From contig NZ_KB893255.1 of the NCBI RefSeq assembly GCF_000374065.1, forward strand, positions 57,868 to 121,867: a stretch of 64,000 bases of DNA. Reading direction: 5' to 3'. Below the pieces are notes generated by a model. It did not search any database and had not been told where the DNA came from. It was given only the letters and a program-made list of their open reading frames with translations. The stretch comes from Spirosoma luteum DSM 19990 (GTDB taxonomy: Bacteria > Bacteroidota > Bacteroidia > Cytophagales > Spirosomataceae). The position numbers and the translations under genes were made by a program. Of this stretch, positions 34,381 through 44,058 are shown one piece after another. Within the stretch, counting starts at the first letter, position 1. Each line of letters starts with the position of its first letter.

Positions 34381-35628
34381 ATGAAACATCTCCGGACAAT
34401 ACTGCCTTCGGTTTCAGTATTCTGCTTAACCGGCTTTCTGGCCTTATTCTTACCAGCCTACCGGATCACCATTCCTACTGTCCAAACCGAACCAACGGCG
34501 GCTACTATCCTGACAGGGGCCGACCAGACGAATCTGTACCTGCATTATCTCAAGGGCAAACGGGTAGGCATGGTGGTAAATCAGACGTCTATCATCGGCA
34601 ACAAACCCAGCCCCGACAGTTTACTGAGCCTGGGCATTCAGATTGTTAAGGTTTTTGGTCCCGAACATGGTTTTAGGGGCAATGCCAGCAATGGCACGAA
34701 GGTGGCCGACGAAGTAGACGCAAAAACGGGCATCCCGGTCATTTCGCTGTACGGTAAAAACCGAAAGCCATCGCGCGAACAACTGGCCGATATCGACGTA
34801 CTAATCTATGACATTCAGGATGTGGGTGCCCGCTTTTACACGTACATCAATACGCTGAACTATGTGATGGAAGCCTGCGCCGAAAACCAGAAGGAATTGA
34901 TGATTCTGGATCGCCCCAATCCCAATGGATACGTAGTGGATGGGCCTATTTTAGAAGATCACCTGCATTCGGGCATCGGGATGCACCGTATTCCCATTAC
35001 GCATGGCCTGACGATTGCCGAGTTCGCTCAGTTGATCAATGGCGAAGGCTGTATACCCAATAAGGCCAAATGCAAACTGCGGATTATCCGGGTTGCCAAC
35101 TACACCCACGACAAGCCGTACACGTTACCCGTTGCGCCCTCGCCTAACCTCAATACCCAGCAGTCAATATTACTTTACCCCAGCATTTGCCTGTTCGAGG
35201 GAACGATTATAAGCCAGGGTCGGGGCACCTACATGCCCTTTACCGTACTGGGCGCACCGGCCCTGCGCGGGCAATATTCGTTTTCGTTCCGGCCCATTTC
35301 CATAAAAGGGATGAAAGAAGCACCACTCCATCAGGACATGGAGTGCTTTGGTCTGGATTTGCGGCACTATGACACCAACAAACTCCGGAATACGAAACAA
35401 TTGAACCTGAGCTGGCTGATGGAGATGTACAAGGCTTACCCGGACAAAGCCCGCTTCTTTGATCAGAGTCAGAGCAGGGAAATTGGCAACTTCGACAAAC
35501 TGGCAGGCACTGAAAACCTCAAACGACAAATCATGGCAGGCACACCCGAAGCCGAAATCAGGCAGAGTTGGGAGCCGGGCTTAACCAACTTCAAAAAACT
35601 CCGCAAACAGTACTTGCTTTACCCATAA
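34381..35628 (+). CDS. DUF1343 protein, NamZ-type exo-beta-N-acetylmuramidase
   Basis: A 415-residue secreted protein with an N-terminal hydrophobic signal. The catalytic domain starts KGKRVGMVVNQTS, followed by VFGPEHGFRGNASNG, DVLIYDIQDVGARFYTYI and LDRPNPNGYVVDGP, all hallmarks of NamZ (GH171). NamZ releases MurNAc from the non-reducing end of peptidoglycan fragments. No MurNAc transporter or etherase gene is adjacent. Confidence 0.92.
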   Translation: MKHLRTILPSVSVFCLTGFLALFLPAYRITIPTVQTEPTAATILTGADQTNLYLHYLKGKRVGMVVNQTSIIGNKPSPDSLLSLGIQIVKVFGPEHGFRGNASNGTKVADEVDAKTGIPVISLYGKNRKPSREQLADIDVLIYDIQDVGARFYTYINTLNYVMEACAENQKELMILDRPNPNGYVVDGPILEDHLHSGIGMHRIPITHGLTIAEFAQLINGEGCIPNKAKCKLRIIRVANYTHDKPYTLPVAPSPNLNTQQSILLYPSICLFEGTIISQGRGTYMPFTVLGAPALRGQYSFSFRPISIKGMKEAPLHQDMECFGLDLRHYDTNKLRNTKQLNLSWLMEMYKAYPDKARFFDQSQSREIGNFDKLAGTENLKRQIMAGTPEAEIRQSWEPGLTNFKKLRKQYLLYP

Positions 35629-35787
35629 CGAGTGTTTTCACGGGGTGATTTGATTAATCTGCGTACTTATGCCCGACTAAAAATCAGGACTTTTACGGGT
35701 CTATCATTCCGTATTTTTTCGCTATAATCCTGAAGGAAAGGAGCCGACTTTTGATGAAGTTTTTACACCTAAATAACTTCTCAAAAA

Positions 35788-36135
35788 ATGGAAACGTCCA
35801 AAGACAGTAAAGGCAGCGAATTTCACGTGCTGCTCAGTGGCCTGAAACTTCCGGCTGCCCTCGAAAAGAAAATTGCATCCGGCATCCAGTCGGTGGTAGC
35901 ATCCACCCTGGCCGGGTACCCCAACCCCGACGACCCGGATGGTGATGACGGTCCGGATGGTGGCGGAAGTCGTGGTCCATTTGCCGGGGGGAATGGCACT
36001 CCCTACGTTGTGCTTCCATCGCTTCGCTGGCGGGGTTACTGGATCAAAGCACTTGGGAAAGATTTTAAAATCACACCTGCCGAGATCGACGTTCAGCAGC
36101 AGCAGTTGCAGAAAGGAATCCAGATTCGCGGCTAA
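35788..36135 (+). CDS. Small protein of unknown function with a leader-like helix and Gly/Asp-rich linker
   Basis: I do not recognise this 115-residue protein. Residues 11-44 form a probable amphipathic helix with an internal LP (FHVLLSGLKLPAALEKKIA). Residues 45-70 are a low-complexity Asp/Gly/Pro linker. Residues 71-90 are aromatic and basic (PSLRWRGYWIKALGK), and the end is Gln-rich. The layout, helix then flexible linker then compact core, recalls precursors of modified peptides, but no modification enzyme is visible nearby. The next gene begins 1 nt after its TAA, so the two are almost certainly made together. Confidence 0.65.
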   Translation: METSKDSKGSEFHVLLSGLKLPAALEKKIASGIQSVVASTLAGYPNPDDPDGDDGPDGGGSRGPFAGGNGTPYVVLPSLRWRGYWIKALGKDFKITPAEIDVQQQQLQKGIQIRG

Positions 36136-36136
36136 T

Positions 36137-36565
36137 ATGGTAACTCCCAGCACCACCCTATGCCCCAGTGCACGCGCCGAAGAAGGCGCGTTGCTGCTGG
36201 GCGTTGTCGGCCCCGACCAAGCGGTGCGAATGCTGTCGGAACCGGAACGGCTAACGCCGGAATTGACCGAAGCAATAGCCGCTGTCGATGAACCCGAAAA
36301 GCACTTTCGATTTGCCAACCGATGCGTCAAATCAGGGTGCAATCAATGGCAGGGCGGTCGATGCGGGGTTATTGACAGGGTCATGTCGGTCAATCAACAC
36401 CTTGCGGCATCGACCAGTCTACCGAATTGCGCTATCCGGTTGCAGTGCCGATGGCATCAGCAGTCAGGCCCGTCGGCCTGTACCGTCTGCCCGTTCATCG
36501 TAACCGATGCGACCCAGACCCGCGAAGAACGCTTAGCCTACATCGACTCGCACGTAGTACAGTAG
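36137..36565 (+). CDS. Seven-cysteine protein of unknown function, partner of the upstream gene
   Basis: A 142-residue protein with cysteines at 63, 68, 76, 98, 104, 115 and 118, giving C-x4-C-x7-C-x21-C-x5-C-x10-C-x2-C. Between them are HFRFANRCVKSGCNQW and IRLQCRWHQQSG. C9 lies apart. The spacing suggests metal or Fe-S binding; it is not a ferredoxin pattern. There is no signal peptide or membrane helix. It starts at ATG 36137, 1 nt after the upstream stop; the same frame is open further upstream but overlaps the other gene. The TAG at 36563 is the first base triplet of the terminator stem. Confidence 0.7.
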   Translation: MVTPSTTLCPSARAEEGALLLGVVGPDQAVRMLSEPERLTPELTEAIAAVDEPEKHFRFANRCVKSGCNQWQGGRCGVIDRVMSVNQHLAASTSLPNCAIRLQCRWHQQSGPSACTVCPFIVTDATQTREERLAYIDSHVVQ

Positions 36566-36598
36566 CCTTCGGGAAGGTTAGTACCTTCCCGAAGGCTA
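36563..36598. terminator. Bidirectional terminator between the Cys-rich gene and guaB
   Basis: A perfect 16-bp stem (36563-36578 with 36583-36598) with TAGT loop, followed by a T-rich tract up to 36607. The left arm contains the stop codon of the plus-strand gene. Confidence 0.88.
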
Positions 36599-36605
36599 TT
36601 ATTTT

Positions 36606-38078
36606 TTACCGAACCGTATAGTTCGGGGCTTCTTTCTGAATGGAGATATCGTGGGGGTGGCTTTCGCGCGAACCGGCGGTAGTAATCTTGACAAACTTAG
36701 CCTGTTGCAACGCAGTCATATCGGCCGCTCCACAGTAGCCCATACCCGCTTTCAGCCCACCGACCATTTGATAAATAATCTCTGAGAGTTTGCCTTTAAT
36801 AGGAACCCGACCGACGATGCCTTCGGGAACGAGCTTTTTGATGTCGTCTTCCGCATCCTGAAAATACCGGTCCTTCGAGCCGTCTTCCATCGCTTCCACC
36901 GACCCCATACCCCGGTAAGTCTTAAACCGACGACCTTCGTACAGGACTACTTCGCCGGGGGATTCTTCGGTACCGGCCAGCAGTGAGCCAATCATGACGG
37001 TACTGGCGCCCCCAGCAATAGCTTTCGTTATATCACCCGAAAAACGAATACCCCCATCGGCCACAATCGGAACGCCCGTTCCCTGCAACGCTTTGGCGGC
37101 TTCGTATACCGCCGTTAGCTGCGGCATCCCAATACCGGCAATGATGCGGGTAGTACAGATACTGCCCGGCCCTACGCCCACTTTCACCGCGTCGGCCCCG
37201 GCATCGGCAAGGGCTTTGGCTCCCTCGCCCGTGGCTACGTTACCGGCAATGACCTGGAGTTTCGGGAAACGCTCTTTAATTGTTCTGACAGCGTTCAAAA
37301 CCCCAATATGATGGCCATGAGCTGTATCTACACTGATTACATCGACACCAGCCTTGACCAGGGCTTCAATTCGCTGGATATAATCGGCAGTAACGCCCAC
37401 GGCAGCCCCGACGCGTAGCCGACCCAGTTCATCTTTGCAGGCATTGGGGTGGCTTTTCTTCTTCAGAATGTCTTTGTAGGTAATCAGCCCCACCAACCGG
37501 TAATCATCATTGACGATGGGCAGTTTCTCGATGCGGTGTTGCTGCAAAATGCTCTCTGCTTCTTCCAGCGTGAGTCCTTCGCGGGCCGTAATCAGCTTTT
37601 CGCGGGTCATCACATCCGTAACGGGCTTGGCCATATCGTGCTGAAACCGCAGGTCACGATTCGTTACGATACCCACCAGTTTGCCGGATTCATCGACAAC
37701 CGGGATACCCCCGATTTTGAACTCGCGCATAATCTTGTGCGCGTCGCCCAGGGTAGCGGTTTCGAGCAGCGTGATGGGGTCAATGATCATGCCGCTTTCC
37801 GAGCGTTTGACCTTGCGGACCTGGTCGGCCTGAGCCTCTACGCTCATATTTTTGTGGATAATCCCAATACCGCCCTCCTGCGCCATAGCAATGGCCAGTG
37901 CCGATTCGGTAACCGTGTCCATTGCCGCCGAAATGATGGGAATGTTCAGGCTGATCGTACGGGTAAGCTGGGTAGTGGTTTGCGTATCGCGGGGAAGAAC
38001 CTCCGAATAGGAAGGCAGGAGCAGTACGTCGTCGTAGGTAAGTGCTTCGTAAAGAAACTTACTGGTATCTAAGCTCAT
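36606..38078 (-). CDS. guaB: Inosine-5'-monophosphate dehydrogenase
   Basis: The 490-residue enzyme oxidises IMP to XMP with NAD+, the committed step of GMP synthesis. N-terminal [17 protein letters not shown], two CBS domains at about 97-205, the catalytic loop [10 protein letters not shown] with C308, and the flap [11 protein letters not shown] chose ATG 38078; an upstream TTG at 38084 adds two residues. Confidence 0.97.
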   Translation of the reverse strand: MSLDTSKFLYEALTYDDVLLLPSYSEVLPRDTQTTTQLTRTISLNIPIISAAMDTVTESALAIAMAQEGGIGIIHKNMSVEAQADQVRKVKRSESGMIIDPITLLETATLGDAHKIMREFKIGGIPVVDESGKLVGIVTNRDLRFQHDMAKPVTDVMTREKLITAREGLTLEEAESILQQHRIEKLPIVNDDYRLVGLITYKDILKKKSHPNACKDELGRLRVGAAVGVTADYIQRIEALVKAGVDVISVDTAHGHHIGVLNAVRTIKERFPKLQVIAGNVATGEGAKALADAGADAVKVGVGPGSICTTRIIAGIGMPQLTAVYEAAKALQGTGVPIVADGGIRFSGDITKAIAGGASTVMIGSLLAGTEESPGEVVLYEGRRFKTYRGMGSVEAMEDGSKDRYFQDAEDDIKKLVPEGIVGRVPIKGKLSEIIYQMVGGLKAGMGYCGAADMTALQQAKFVKITTAGSRESHPHDISIQKEAPNYTVR

Positions 38079-38109
38079 GAGCAAATAGCAGGTTGTGTTA
38101 TTTGCCAGT

Positions 38110-38117
38110 CAAAGGTA
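38110..38117 (-). promoter_or_regulatory. guaB: -7 box for guaB
   Basis: TACCTTTG on the minus strand is an exact TAnnTTTG match 31 nt before the ATG; the -33 box is not clear. Confidence 0.5.
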
Positions 38118-38210
38118 CGGAAAAATTCGGTACCCGAATCTATCTGATTTTATTGTTTGACTTTTCAACGCCTGCCACCAGCCGGACAGGTTCGCTCTTC
38201 TGGTGGCTAA

Positions 38211-38639
38211 TCAGAACGGCTCCAGGTTGATACGGACCGTTCTCCCCCCTTCACCAACACTAAACTGACAGTCGCTGAACTTAGGCACGGAAAATTTAGG
38301 CCGAAAATCATTACTGAATCCGTACGGTTCCTTAGGAATACCAAACATGTTTTTATCCATTTTCCCGTTGCTGTTCATATCGTGAAAAAGGGCAAGGGCG
38401 TAATTTCCCGGCTCCACCGAAAAGGCAATCTGAACACTGGATGCCGAAGCCTCGACTTTCTTCCCTTCTATCGGTTTACCCTCCGGAAAATCCTTACCTG
38501 GTTTGAACAACGCCACAAAAACGGATCCGTTTCGGGAAGTAACATTTTGGATATCAACCAATAGCCGGGCTTTTGGCGGATCGGGTACTGGCGTCATATT
38601 GGCAAAGAGCAGGCTGATTATTGACAGCAAATAGAACAT
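38211..38639 (-). CDS. DUF2141 family secreted protein
   Basis: The 142-residue protein has a signal peptide (MFYLLSIISLLFANM) and a DUF2141 domain: NGSVFVALFKPGKDFPEGKP, then YALALFHDMNSNGKMDKN and FGIPKEPYGFSND, the conserved core of the family. The function is unknown. It is divergent from recJ with only 40 nt between the two starts. Confidence 0.9.
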   Translation of the reverse strand: MFYLLSIISLLFANMTPVPDPPKARLLVDIQNVTSRNGSVFVALFKPGKDFPEGKPIEGKKVEASASSVQIAFSVEPGNYALALFHDMNSNGKMDKNMFGIPKEPYGFSNDFRPKFSVPKFSDCQFSVGEGGRTVRINLEPF

Positions 38640-38679
38640 AAACGAACGGTTTTAGTAAAAACGGATTTATCTTGCAAAT

Positions 38680-40422
38680 ATGATAGCCCAGCCACCGCCC
38701 CCGCTCAAACGATGGATTACCAAACCCTTTCCCGATTCTTCGGACCAACGGTCGGCTATCGAGTCATTAACCCAGTCGTTGCGCATCAGTTCATTCCTCT
38801 CGGCCCTGCTGGTGCAGCGTGGTGTAACCACGTATGAAGAGGCCCGGCTGTTTTTCCGGCCGGAAATTGGCCACCTGCATAATCCGTTCGATATGAAGGA
38901 TATGGACCGGGCCATTGCCAGGTTGCAGATGGCTATGCTGCCCGAACGGGAAGAAAAAATCCTGATTTACGGCGATTATGACGTCGACGGAACCACATCG
39001 GTAGCACTGGTTTACGGTTTTCTGAAAAACTATCACCCAAATATAGATTATTACATTCCTGACCGCTACAAGGAAGGGTACGGTATTTCGCAGCAGGGGA
39101 TTCATTGGGCGGCAGAAAACGGCTTCTCGCTGATTATCGCGCTCGACTGCGGCATAAAATCCGTCGAGCGCATAGCCGAAGCGAAAACCCTCGGCGTCGA
39201 TTTCATTATCTGCGACCACCACCGCCCCGGTTCCGAACTACCCGATGCAGCCGCCGTGCTGGACCCCAAGCGGGACGATTGCCAGTACCCGTACAAAGAA
39301 CTGAGCGGCTGCGGGGTTGGCTTTAAACTGCTCCATGCCTTTTGCCTCTACAAAAATATTGATTTGGAGCACCTCTACCCCTGCCTTGATCTGGTGGCGG
39401 TTAGCATCGCGTCGGATATTGTGCCCGTTACGGGGGAGAACCGGGTGATGGCGCACTATGGCTTAAAAGTTCTTAATACGGCACCACGTACTGGATTAAA
39501 AGCGTTAATCAAGATAGCGGGTTTTACGCGGGAACTGGACATTACCAATGTGGTTTTCGGCTTGGGACCCCGCATCAATGCCGCCGGTCGGATTCAGCAT
39601 GCCAAAGCCGCCGTACAACTGCTGCTGGCCGAATCGGAAGTGGAAGCCGATGAGTTTGCGATGGCTATCAATAAACACAATACCAGCCGCCGGGAGTTCG
39701 ACAGCAGTATGACGGAGCAGGCACTGGAGATGATTCGGCAAAACGAGGCCCTAACACAGGCCAAAAGCACGGTTTTGTACGATGCTACGTGGCATAAAGG
39801 GGTTATTGGTATTGTGGCGTCGCGGTGCATCGAGCATTTCCACCGGCCTACGATTATCCTGACGCAGTCGAACGATAAAGCGGCCGGGTCGGCACGGTCG
39901 GTGCCGGGGTTTGATGTGTACGAAGCCATTGAAGCCTGCGCCGATTTACTGGAGCAATTTGGTGGCCACACCTTTGCCGCCGGGATGACCATGCCCATCG
40001 ACAATATCGACGCATTTCGGCAGAAGTTTGAGGAAGTGGTAGCCCGCACCATCAAAGAAGAACACCTGACTCCCTTGATTGACATCGACCTGCCGCTGGA
40101 TTTCAGTGAAATCAGCGATAAGCTGGTCAGGATTGTGAAGCAGATGGGCCCTTTTGGGCCGCATAACCCGCAACCTACGTTTATGACGGAGGATGTGTAC
40201 CTGGTGAGCGAACCAATTGTTATGAAAGAAAAACACCTAAAAATAAACGTCCGTCAGGGTAGTTCGGGCCGTAATTTCTGGGCGATTGGGTTCGGTTTCG
40301 GACACCTCGCCGACCAGTTACAGGCCCATAAACCGTTCTCCATCTGCTACCAGGTCGAGCAAAACGTTTATAATGGGAACGTCTCGCTGCAACTGATGCT
40401 CAAGGATGTGAAATGTAGCTGA
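38680..40422 (+). CDS. recJ: Single-stranded-DNA-specific exonuclease RecJ
   Basis: The 580-residue 5'-3' exonuclease for recombination and mismatch repair. DHH-family motifs: D99, D101 and D103 in [11 protein letters not shown]156 in DCGIKS, and D179-H-H181 in CDHHRPG. The DHHA1 domain ([19 protein letters not shown]) and an OB-fold C-terminus follow. Length is normal. Confidence 0.97.
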   Translation: MIAQPPPPLKRWITKPFPDSSDQRSAIESLTQSLRISSFLSALLVQRGVTTYEEARLFFRPEIGHLHNPFDMKDMDRAIARLQMAMLPEREEKILIYGDYDVDGTTSVALVYGFLKNYHPNIDYYIPDRYKEGYGISQQGIHWAAENGFSLIIALDCGIKSVERIAEAKTLGVDFIICDHHRPGSELPDAAAVLDPKRDDCQYPYKELSGCGVGFKLLHAFCLYKNIDLEHLYPCLDLVAVSIASDIVPVTGENRVMAHYGLKVLNTAPRTGLKALIKIAGFTRELDITNVVFGLGPRINAAGRIQHAKAAVQLLLAESEVEADEFAMAINKHNTSRREFDSSMTEQALEMIRQNEALTQAKSTVLYDATWHKGVIGIVASRCIEHFHRPTIILTQSNDKAAGSARSVPGFDVYEAIEACADLLEQFGGHTFAAGMTMPIDNIDAFRQKFEEVVARTIKEEHLTPLIDIDLPLDFSEISDKLVRIVKQMGPFGPHNPQPTFMTEDVYLVSEPIVMKEKHLKINVRQGSSGRNFWAIGFGFGHLADQLQAHKPFSICYQVEQNVYNGNVSLQLMLKDVKCS

Positions 40423-40472
40423 TCAATTGGCTGGTCAATACTCACCCATCCGATTGGCTCACCAATGAATGT

Positions 40473-41204
40473 ATGATTCTAAGAACCGAAAATCTGATTA
40501 AAAAATACGGGTCGCGGCTGGTGAACAATAACGTGTCGTACCAGGTCGAAACGGGCGAAATCGTTGGGCTGCTGGGTCCTAATGGTGCCGGTAAAACGAC
40601 GTCGTTCTATATGGCCGTTGGGCTGGTGAAACCCAATAGCGGCAAGGTTTTTATTGACGATACCGACGTAACTGACCTCCCCATGTACAAACGGGCACGG
40701 CTGGGACTGGGCTACCTGGCGCAGGAAGCCTCCATCTTCCGGGACCTGACGGTGGAGGAAAACGTGCTGGCTGTGCTCGAAATGAGTAGTACCCCCAAGC
40801 GGGAGCGGAAAGACAAAGTGGAAGAACTACTGGAAGAATTCAGCCTGACCCACGTTCGGAAGAGCAAGGGAAAAGTGCTCTCCGGTGGCGAACGCCGACG
40901 CACCGAAATTGCCCGTGCGCTGGCCGTAGACCCAAAATTCATCCTGCTTGACGAACCCTTTGCCGGGGTCGACCCCATTGCCGTAGAGGATATTCAGAGT
41001 ATTGTGGCCAAACTCAAACACCGCAACATCGGCATCCTCATAACCGACCACAACGTAAACGAAACCCTCTCCATTACAGACCGGGCTTACTTACTCTTCG
41101 AAGGGAAGATTTTGAAACAGGGCAGCGCTGAAGACCTGGCCAACGACGAGCAGGTTCGCCGACTCTACCTGGGTCAGCATTTTGAGCTAAAGCGGAAGAT
41201 TTGA
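40473..41204 (+). CDS. lptB: LPS export ABC transporter ATP-binding protein LptB
   Basis: The 243-residue ATPase powers LptBFG extraction of lipopolysaccharide from the inner membrane. Walker [11 protein letters not shown], the typical [18 protein letters not shown] after the Q-loop, signature [16 protein letters not shown], Walker [14 protein letters not shown], and [10 protein letters not shown] with the H-loop. It lies 50 nt after recJ on the same strand. The lptF/G genes are not in the window. Confidence 0.97.
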   Translation: MILRTENLIKKYGSRLVNNNVSYQVETGEIVGLLGPNGAGKTTSFYMAVGLVKPNSGKVFIDDTDVTDLPMYKRARLGLGYLAQEASIFRDLTVEENVLAVLEMSSTPKRERKDKVEELLEEFSLTHVRKSKGKVLSGGERRRTEIARALAVDPKFILLDEPFAGVDPIAVEDIQSIVAKLKHRNIGILITDHNVNETLSITDRAYLLFEGKILKQGSAEDLANDEQVRRLYLGQHFELKRKI

Positions 41205-41526
41205 TTTATACAGTTGGATCCACTACAGGATTAAGTTTGCAACTAACGTTCAGATGAATTTTACGGCTGGGTTGAGACCCCGCCAATTCAGGTAAGCACG
41301 ACGGGCACCCGCCGGCGCTGGTAAACTTACAGCCATGGCGGAGCCGGTCGAAGTCCCCGCAGAAAAACGAATTTGACTCATCCCGGTTTGGCCTTGACAA
41401 TAACGAACGATTCTGGTGGTGAAATCAGCTCCCTCAACCAATCAGAACCTACTAATTCACGATCATCGGTCAGCAACAGAATGTGTGCCTACAACTGAAC
41501 GGCACGTAGCTGATTCGACCAGGTCA
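41205..41526. other. Intergenic region between lptB and the permease gene
   Basis: About 320 nt between convergent genes. Minus-strand ORFs of 63-64 codons here resemble nothing I know, and no clear hairpin terminator is visible. Confidence 0.4.
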
Positions 41527-43950
41527 TCATTCTGATCGCAGGCTTTTTACGGGGTTCGTCAGCGCGGCCTTGATACTCTGGAAGAAAACAGTCAGAAAGG
41601 CGATACTGATAGCCAGCAAACCGGCCAGCGCCACAACCCACCACTCCATGTTGACCCGGTAGGCGAAGCTTTCCAGCCAATGGTTCATGGTATACCACGC
41701 AATGGGGGCAGCAATCAGCAGCGCAATGAGTACCAGATTCAGAAAGTCTTTGGAGAGCAGAGCGACAATACTGGTCACACTGGCGCCCAGGACCTTACGG
41801 ACACCAATTTCTTTGGTCCGCTGTTCGGCGGTGAAGGCGGCAAGGCCGAATAAACCCAGGCAGGTAATAAAGATGGACAGGAACGTAAACAAACCAAATA
41901 CTTTACCAAAAATCTGCTCCGACCGGTACTGGTCGGCAAACTGCTCGTCCAGAAACGTGTATTCAAAGGGCCATTCACTTGCTGCGGCCCGCCATTTATC
42001 AGACAGCACACTCAAGGCCGTCGTTGTGGCTGCGGGTCGGATACGAACCACAAGGTGCGAGTATTCGGCAGGAACAATCTGCAACACCATCGGCTCGATC
42101 TTCTGGTGAATGGTTTTGTAATTAAAGTCTTTCACGACGCCGATGACCTTGCCCCGTTTAATGGAATCGGCGGGTGTGGGGGGCTCCCATTGCCGCCACT
42201 CCACCGGTTTGCCAATGGCGTTGGCGGGTGATCCCCAGCCCAGTTCACGAACGGCGGTTTCATTCAGCACAAACCCTTCCTGCGCGTCGGTACCAAAGGA
42301 CTTGGAAAAATTACGCCCGGCCACCATCGTCATACCCAGGGTCGGAATGTAATCCTCATCGATCAGGAACATATTAGTCGAGAACTCCTCCGTACGGCCG
42401 GGCACCTTAATACCATCGCCCGCGAACCTCCCACCCGGCACTCCGTAGCAGGCCGTGGCCCCCACAATCGACGGGTTTTGCTTTAGTTCGGCTTTGATAG
42501 TTTCGATGTTCTGGCGCATAGCTTTCGTACGAATAGGCAGCGACACTAGTTGCTCATTCGAGAAACCCAGGTTCTTCTTCTGGATGTACCGAATCTGGTA
42601 GAACACGATACCGGCTCCAATCATCAGCATGATCGACACGGTAAATTGACCGATTACCAGCGTCCGGCGTAAAAAGGCTCCCGATGCCACTCCTTTCACC
42701 ACACCCTTCAGCCCATTAAGCGGCTTGAAACCCGATAGGAAAAAAGCCGGATAACTCCCCGCCAGCAAGCCAACCAGAACGGCGGCCCCGAGTAACCCGG
42801 ATACAAACGGAACGGTCAGTATAGACACAAACTGCAGCGATTTACCCGTCCAGTTGTTCAGCGTAGGCAATACCAGCACCGTGAGCAACAGGGCTACTGC
42901 CAAGGCCAGGCCCGTTTGCAGGAGCGACTCCCCCAGAAACTGTCCGACAAGCTGGACGCGTTGAGCCCCCAGGGTTTTACGCATACCAACTTCCTTCGAC
43001 CGGCGAGCCGAACGCGCCGTACTCAGGTTCATAAAGTTGAAACAGGCAATCAGCAAGGTAAAAATGGCCACCAGAGAAAAGGCATAGATGTACTGAATAT
43101 CACCTTTCTGAACAATATCGTACTCCACATCCGAAGAGCGCAGGTGAACATCTGTAAGTGCTTGTAACTCATAATTGTCCCGTGCGTTTCGTTGATTAAC
43201 TTCGTTGGGCGCGTGCTGCGCCAAAAAAGCGGGCAGTTTAGCATTCAACTGTGCAGGATTGCTCCCTTGGTTCAGGGTGATGTAGGTATAGAATTGTTGC
43301 CAGCCCCAGCTTTTAAGCCGTTCTGCTCCAACCATATCCCGCAACGCTCCAAACGAGCCAACGAAACCGGCCTTAAGATGGGATTGTTCCGGTACGTCCT
43401 TCATAACACCCGTCACCCGGAATTTGTACGTTCCGTCAATGCTCAACAGCTTACCCAGCGGGTCCTGATTCCCAAAATATTTGCGGGCCATCGTCTCCGA
43501 CAGCACTATAGCATCGGGTGACCGGAGCACCTGCCTGGGATTACCCCGCGTTAGCGGAAAGGAAAACAACTCGAAGAAGGTCGAGTCGGCCAGCAGGATG
43601 CCCGATTCGAAAAACTTCCTGTCACCATAGGCCACCAGTTCATTACCGCCAAACTCAAACAGACGTACGCTCTGCTGTACTTCGGGAAAGCTAGTCATCA
43701 GCGCCGGCCCGTACGCGGGTGGGGTACGCGCCATAACCATCTGGACGCCTTCCGAACTACGCTGGTTGATGATGCGGTAAATCCGGTCGGCCTTCGTGTG
43801 GAACCTGTCGAACAGGAGTTCGTCCTGTACGTACAGGAAAATGACCAGGCAACAGGCCAGACCGATGGCCAAGCCAAAAACGTTTATGAAGGTGTAACCC
43901 TTGTAGCGAACCAGATTCCGCCAGGCTATTTTCAGGTAATTGCGCAGCAT
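41527..43950 (-). CDS. MacB/FtsX-type ABC permease (paralog 1)
   Basis: An 807-residue protein with two FtsX modules. The N-terminal helix (TFINVFGLAIGLACCLVIF) and a periplasmic MacB core domain are followed by three helices (FSLVAIFTLLIACFNFMNLS, RRSKEVGMRKTLGAQRVQL). A second periplasmic domain and helix set follow, ending NPVKSLRSE. There is no ATPase domain; a partner ATPase must be encoded elsewhere. I chose ATG 43950 (MLRNYLKIAWRNLVRYKGY), which matches the paralog's start. It lies 108 nt after that paralog and is probably in the same transcript. Confidence 0.92.
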   Translation of the reverse strand: MLRNYLKIAWRNLVRYKGYTFINVFGLAIGLACCLVIFLYVQDELLFDRFHTKADRIYRIINQRSSEGVQMVMARTPPAYGPALMTSFPEVQQSVRLFEFGGNELVAYGDRKFFESGILLADSTFFELFSFPLTRGNPRQVLRSPDAIVLSETMARKYFGNQDPLGKLLSIDGTYKFRVTGVMKDVPEQSHLKAGFVGSFGALRDMVGAERLKSWGWQQFYTYITLNQGSNPAQLNAKLPAFLAQHAPNEVNQRNARDNYELQALTDVHLRSSDVEYDIVQKGDIQYIYAFSLVAIFTLLIACFNFMNLSTARSARRSKEVGMRKTLGAQRVQLVGQFLGESLLQTGLALAVALLLTVLVLPTLNNWTGKSLQFVSILTVPFVSGLLGAAVLVGLLAGSYPAFFLSGFKPLNGLKGVVKGVASGAFLRRTLVIGQFTVSIMLMIGAGIVFYQIRYIQKKNLGFSNEQLVSLPIRTKAMRQNIETIKAELKQNPSIVGATACYGVPGGRFAGDGIKVPGRTEEFSTNMFLIDEDYIPTLGMTMVAGRNFSKSFGTDAQEGFVLNETAVRELGWGSPANAIGKPVEWRQWEPPTPADSIKRGKVIGVVKDFNYKTIHQKIEPMVLQIVPAEYSHLVVRIRPAATTTALSVLSDKWRAAASEWPFEYTFLDEQFADQYRSEQIFGKVFGLFTFLSIFITCLGLFGLAAFTAEQRTKEIGVRKVLGASVTSIVALLSKDFLNLVLIALLIAAPIAWYTMNHWLESFAYRVNMEWWVVALAGLLAISIAFLTVFFQSIKAALTNPVKSLRSE

Positions 43951-44058
43951 AACTTTATAAAAGTTTGGTAATAAGTCTATCAATCTATGGCAGGCCTATA
44001 GCCTGTACAGTGTTAAAATCAGCCTGCTGGGATGCTGCTGATGCAAAGCAATGTGTGC

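Noticed and set aside
36179..36621. Alternative frames at 36288-36503 and 36427-36621
   Set aside because: The frame from 36137 is preferred because of its 1-nt spacing to the upstream gene and the stop placed in the terminator stem.
41206..41441. Minus-strand ORFs of 64 and 63 codons between lptB and the permease gene
   Set aside because: They overlap in different frames and show no recognisable domain; taken as chance.
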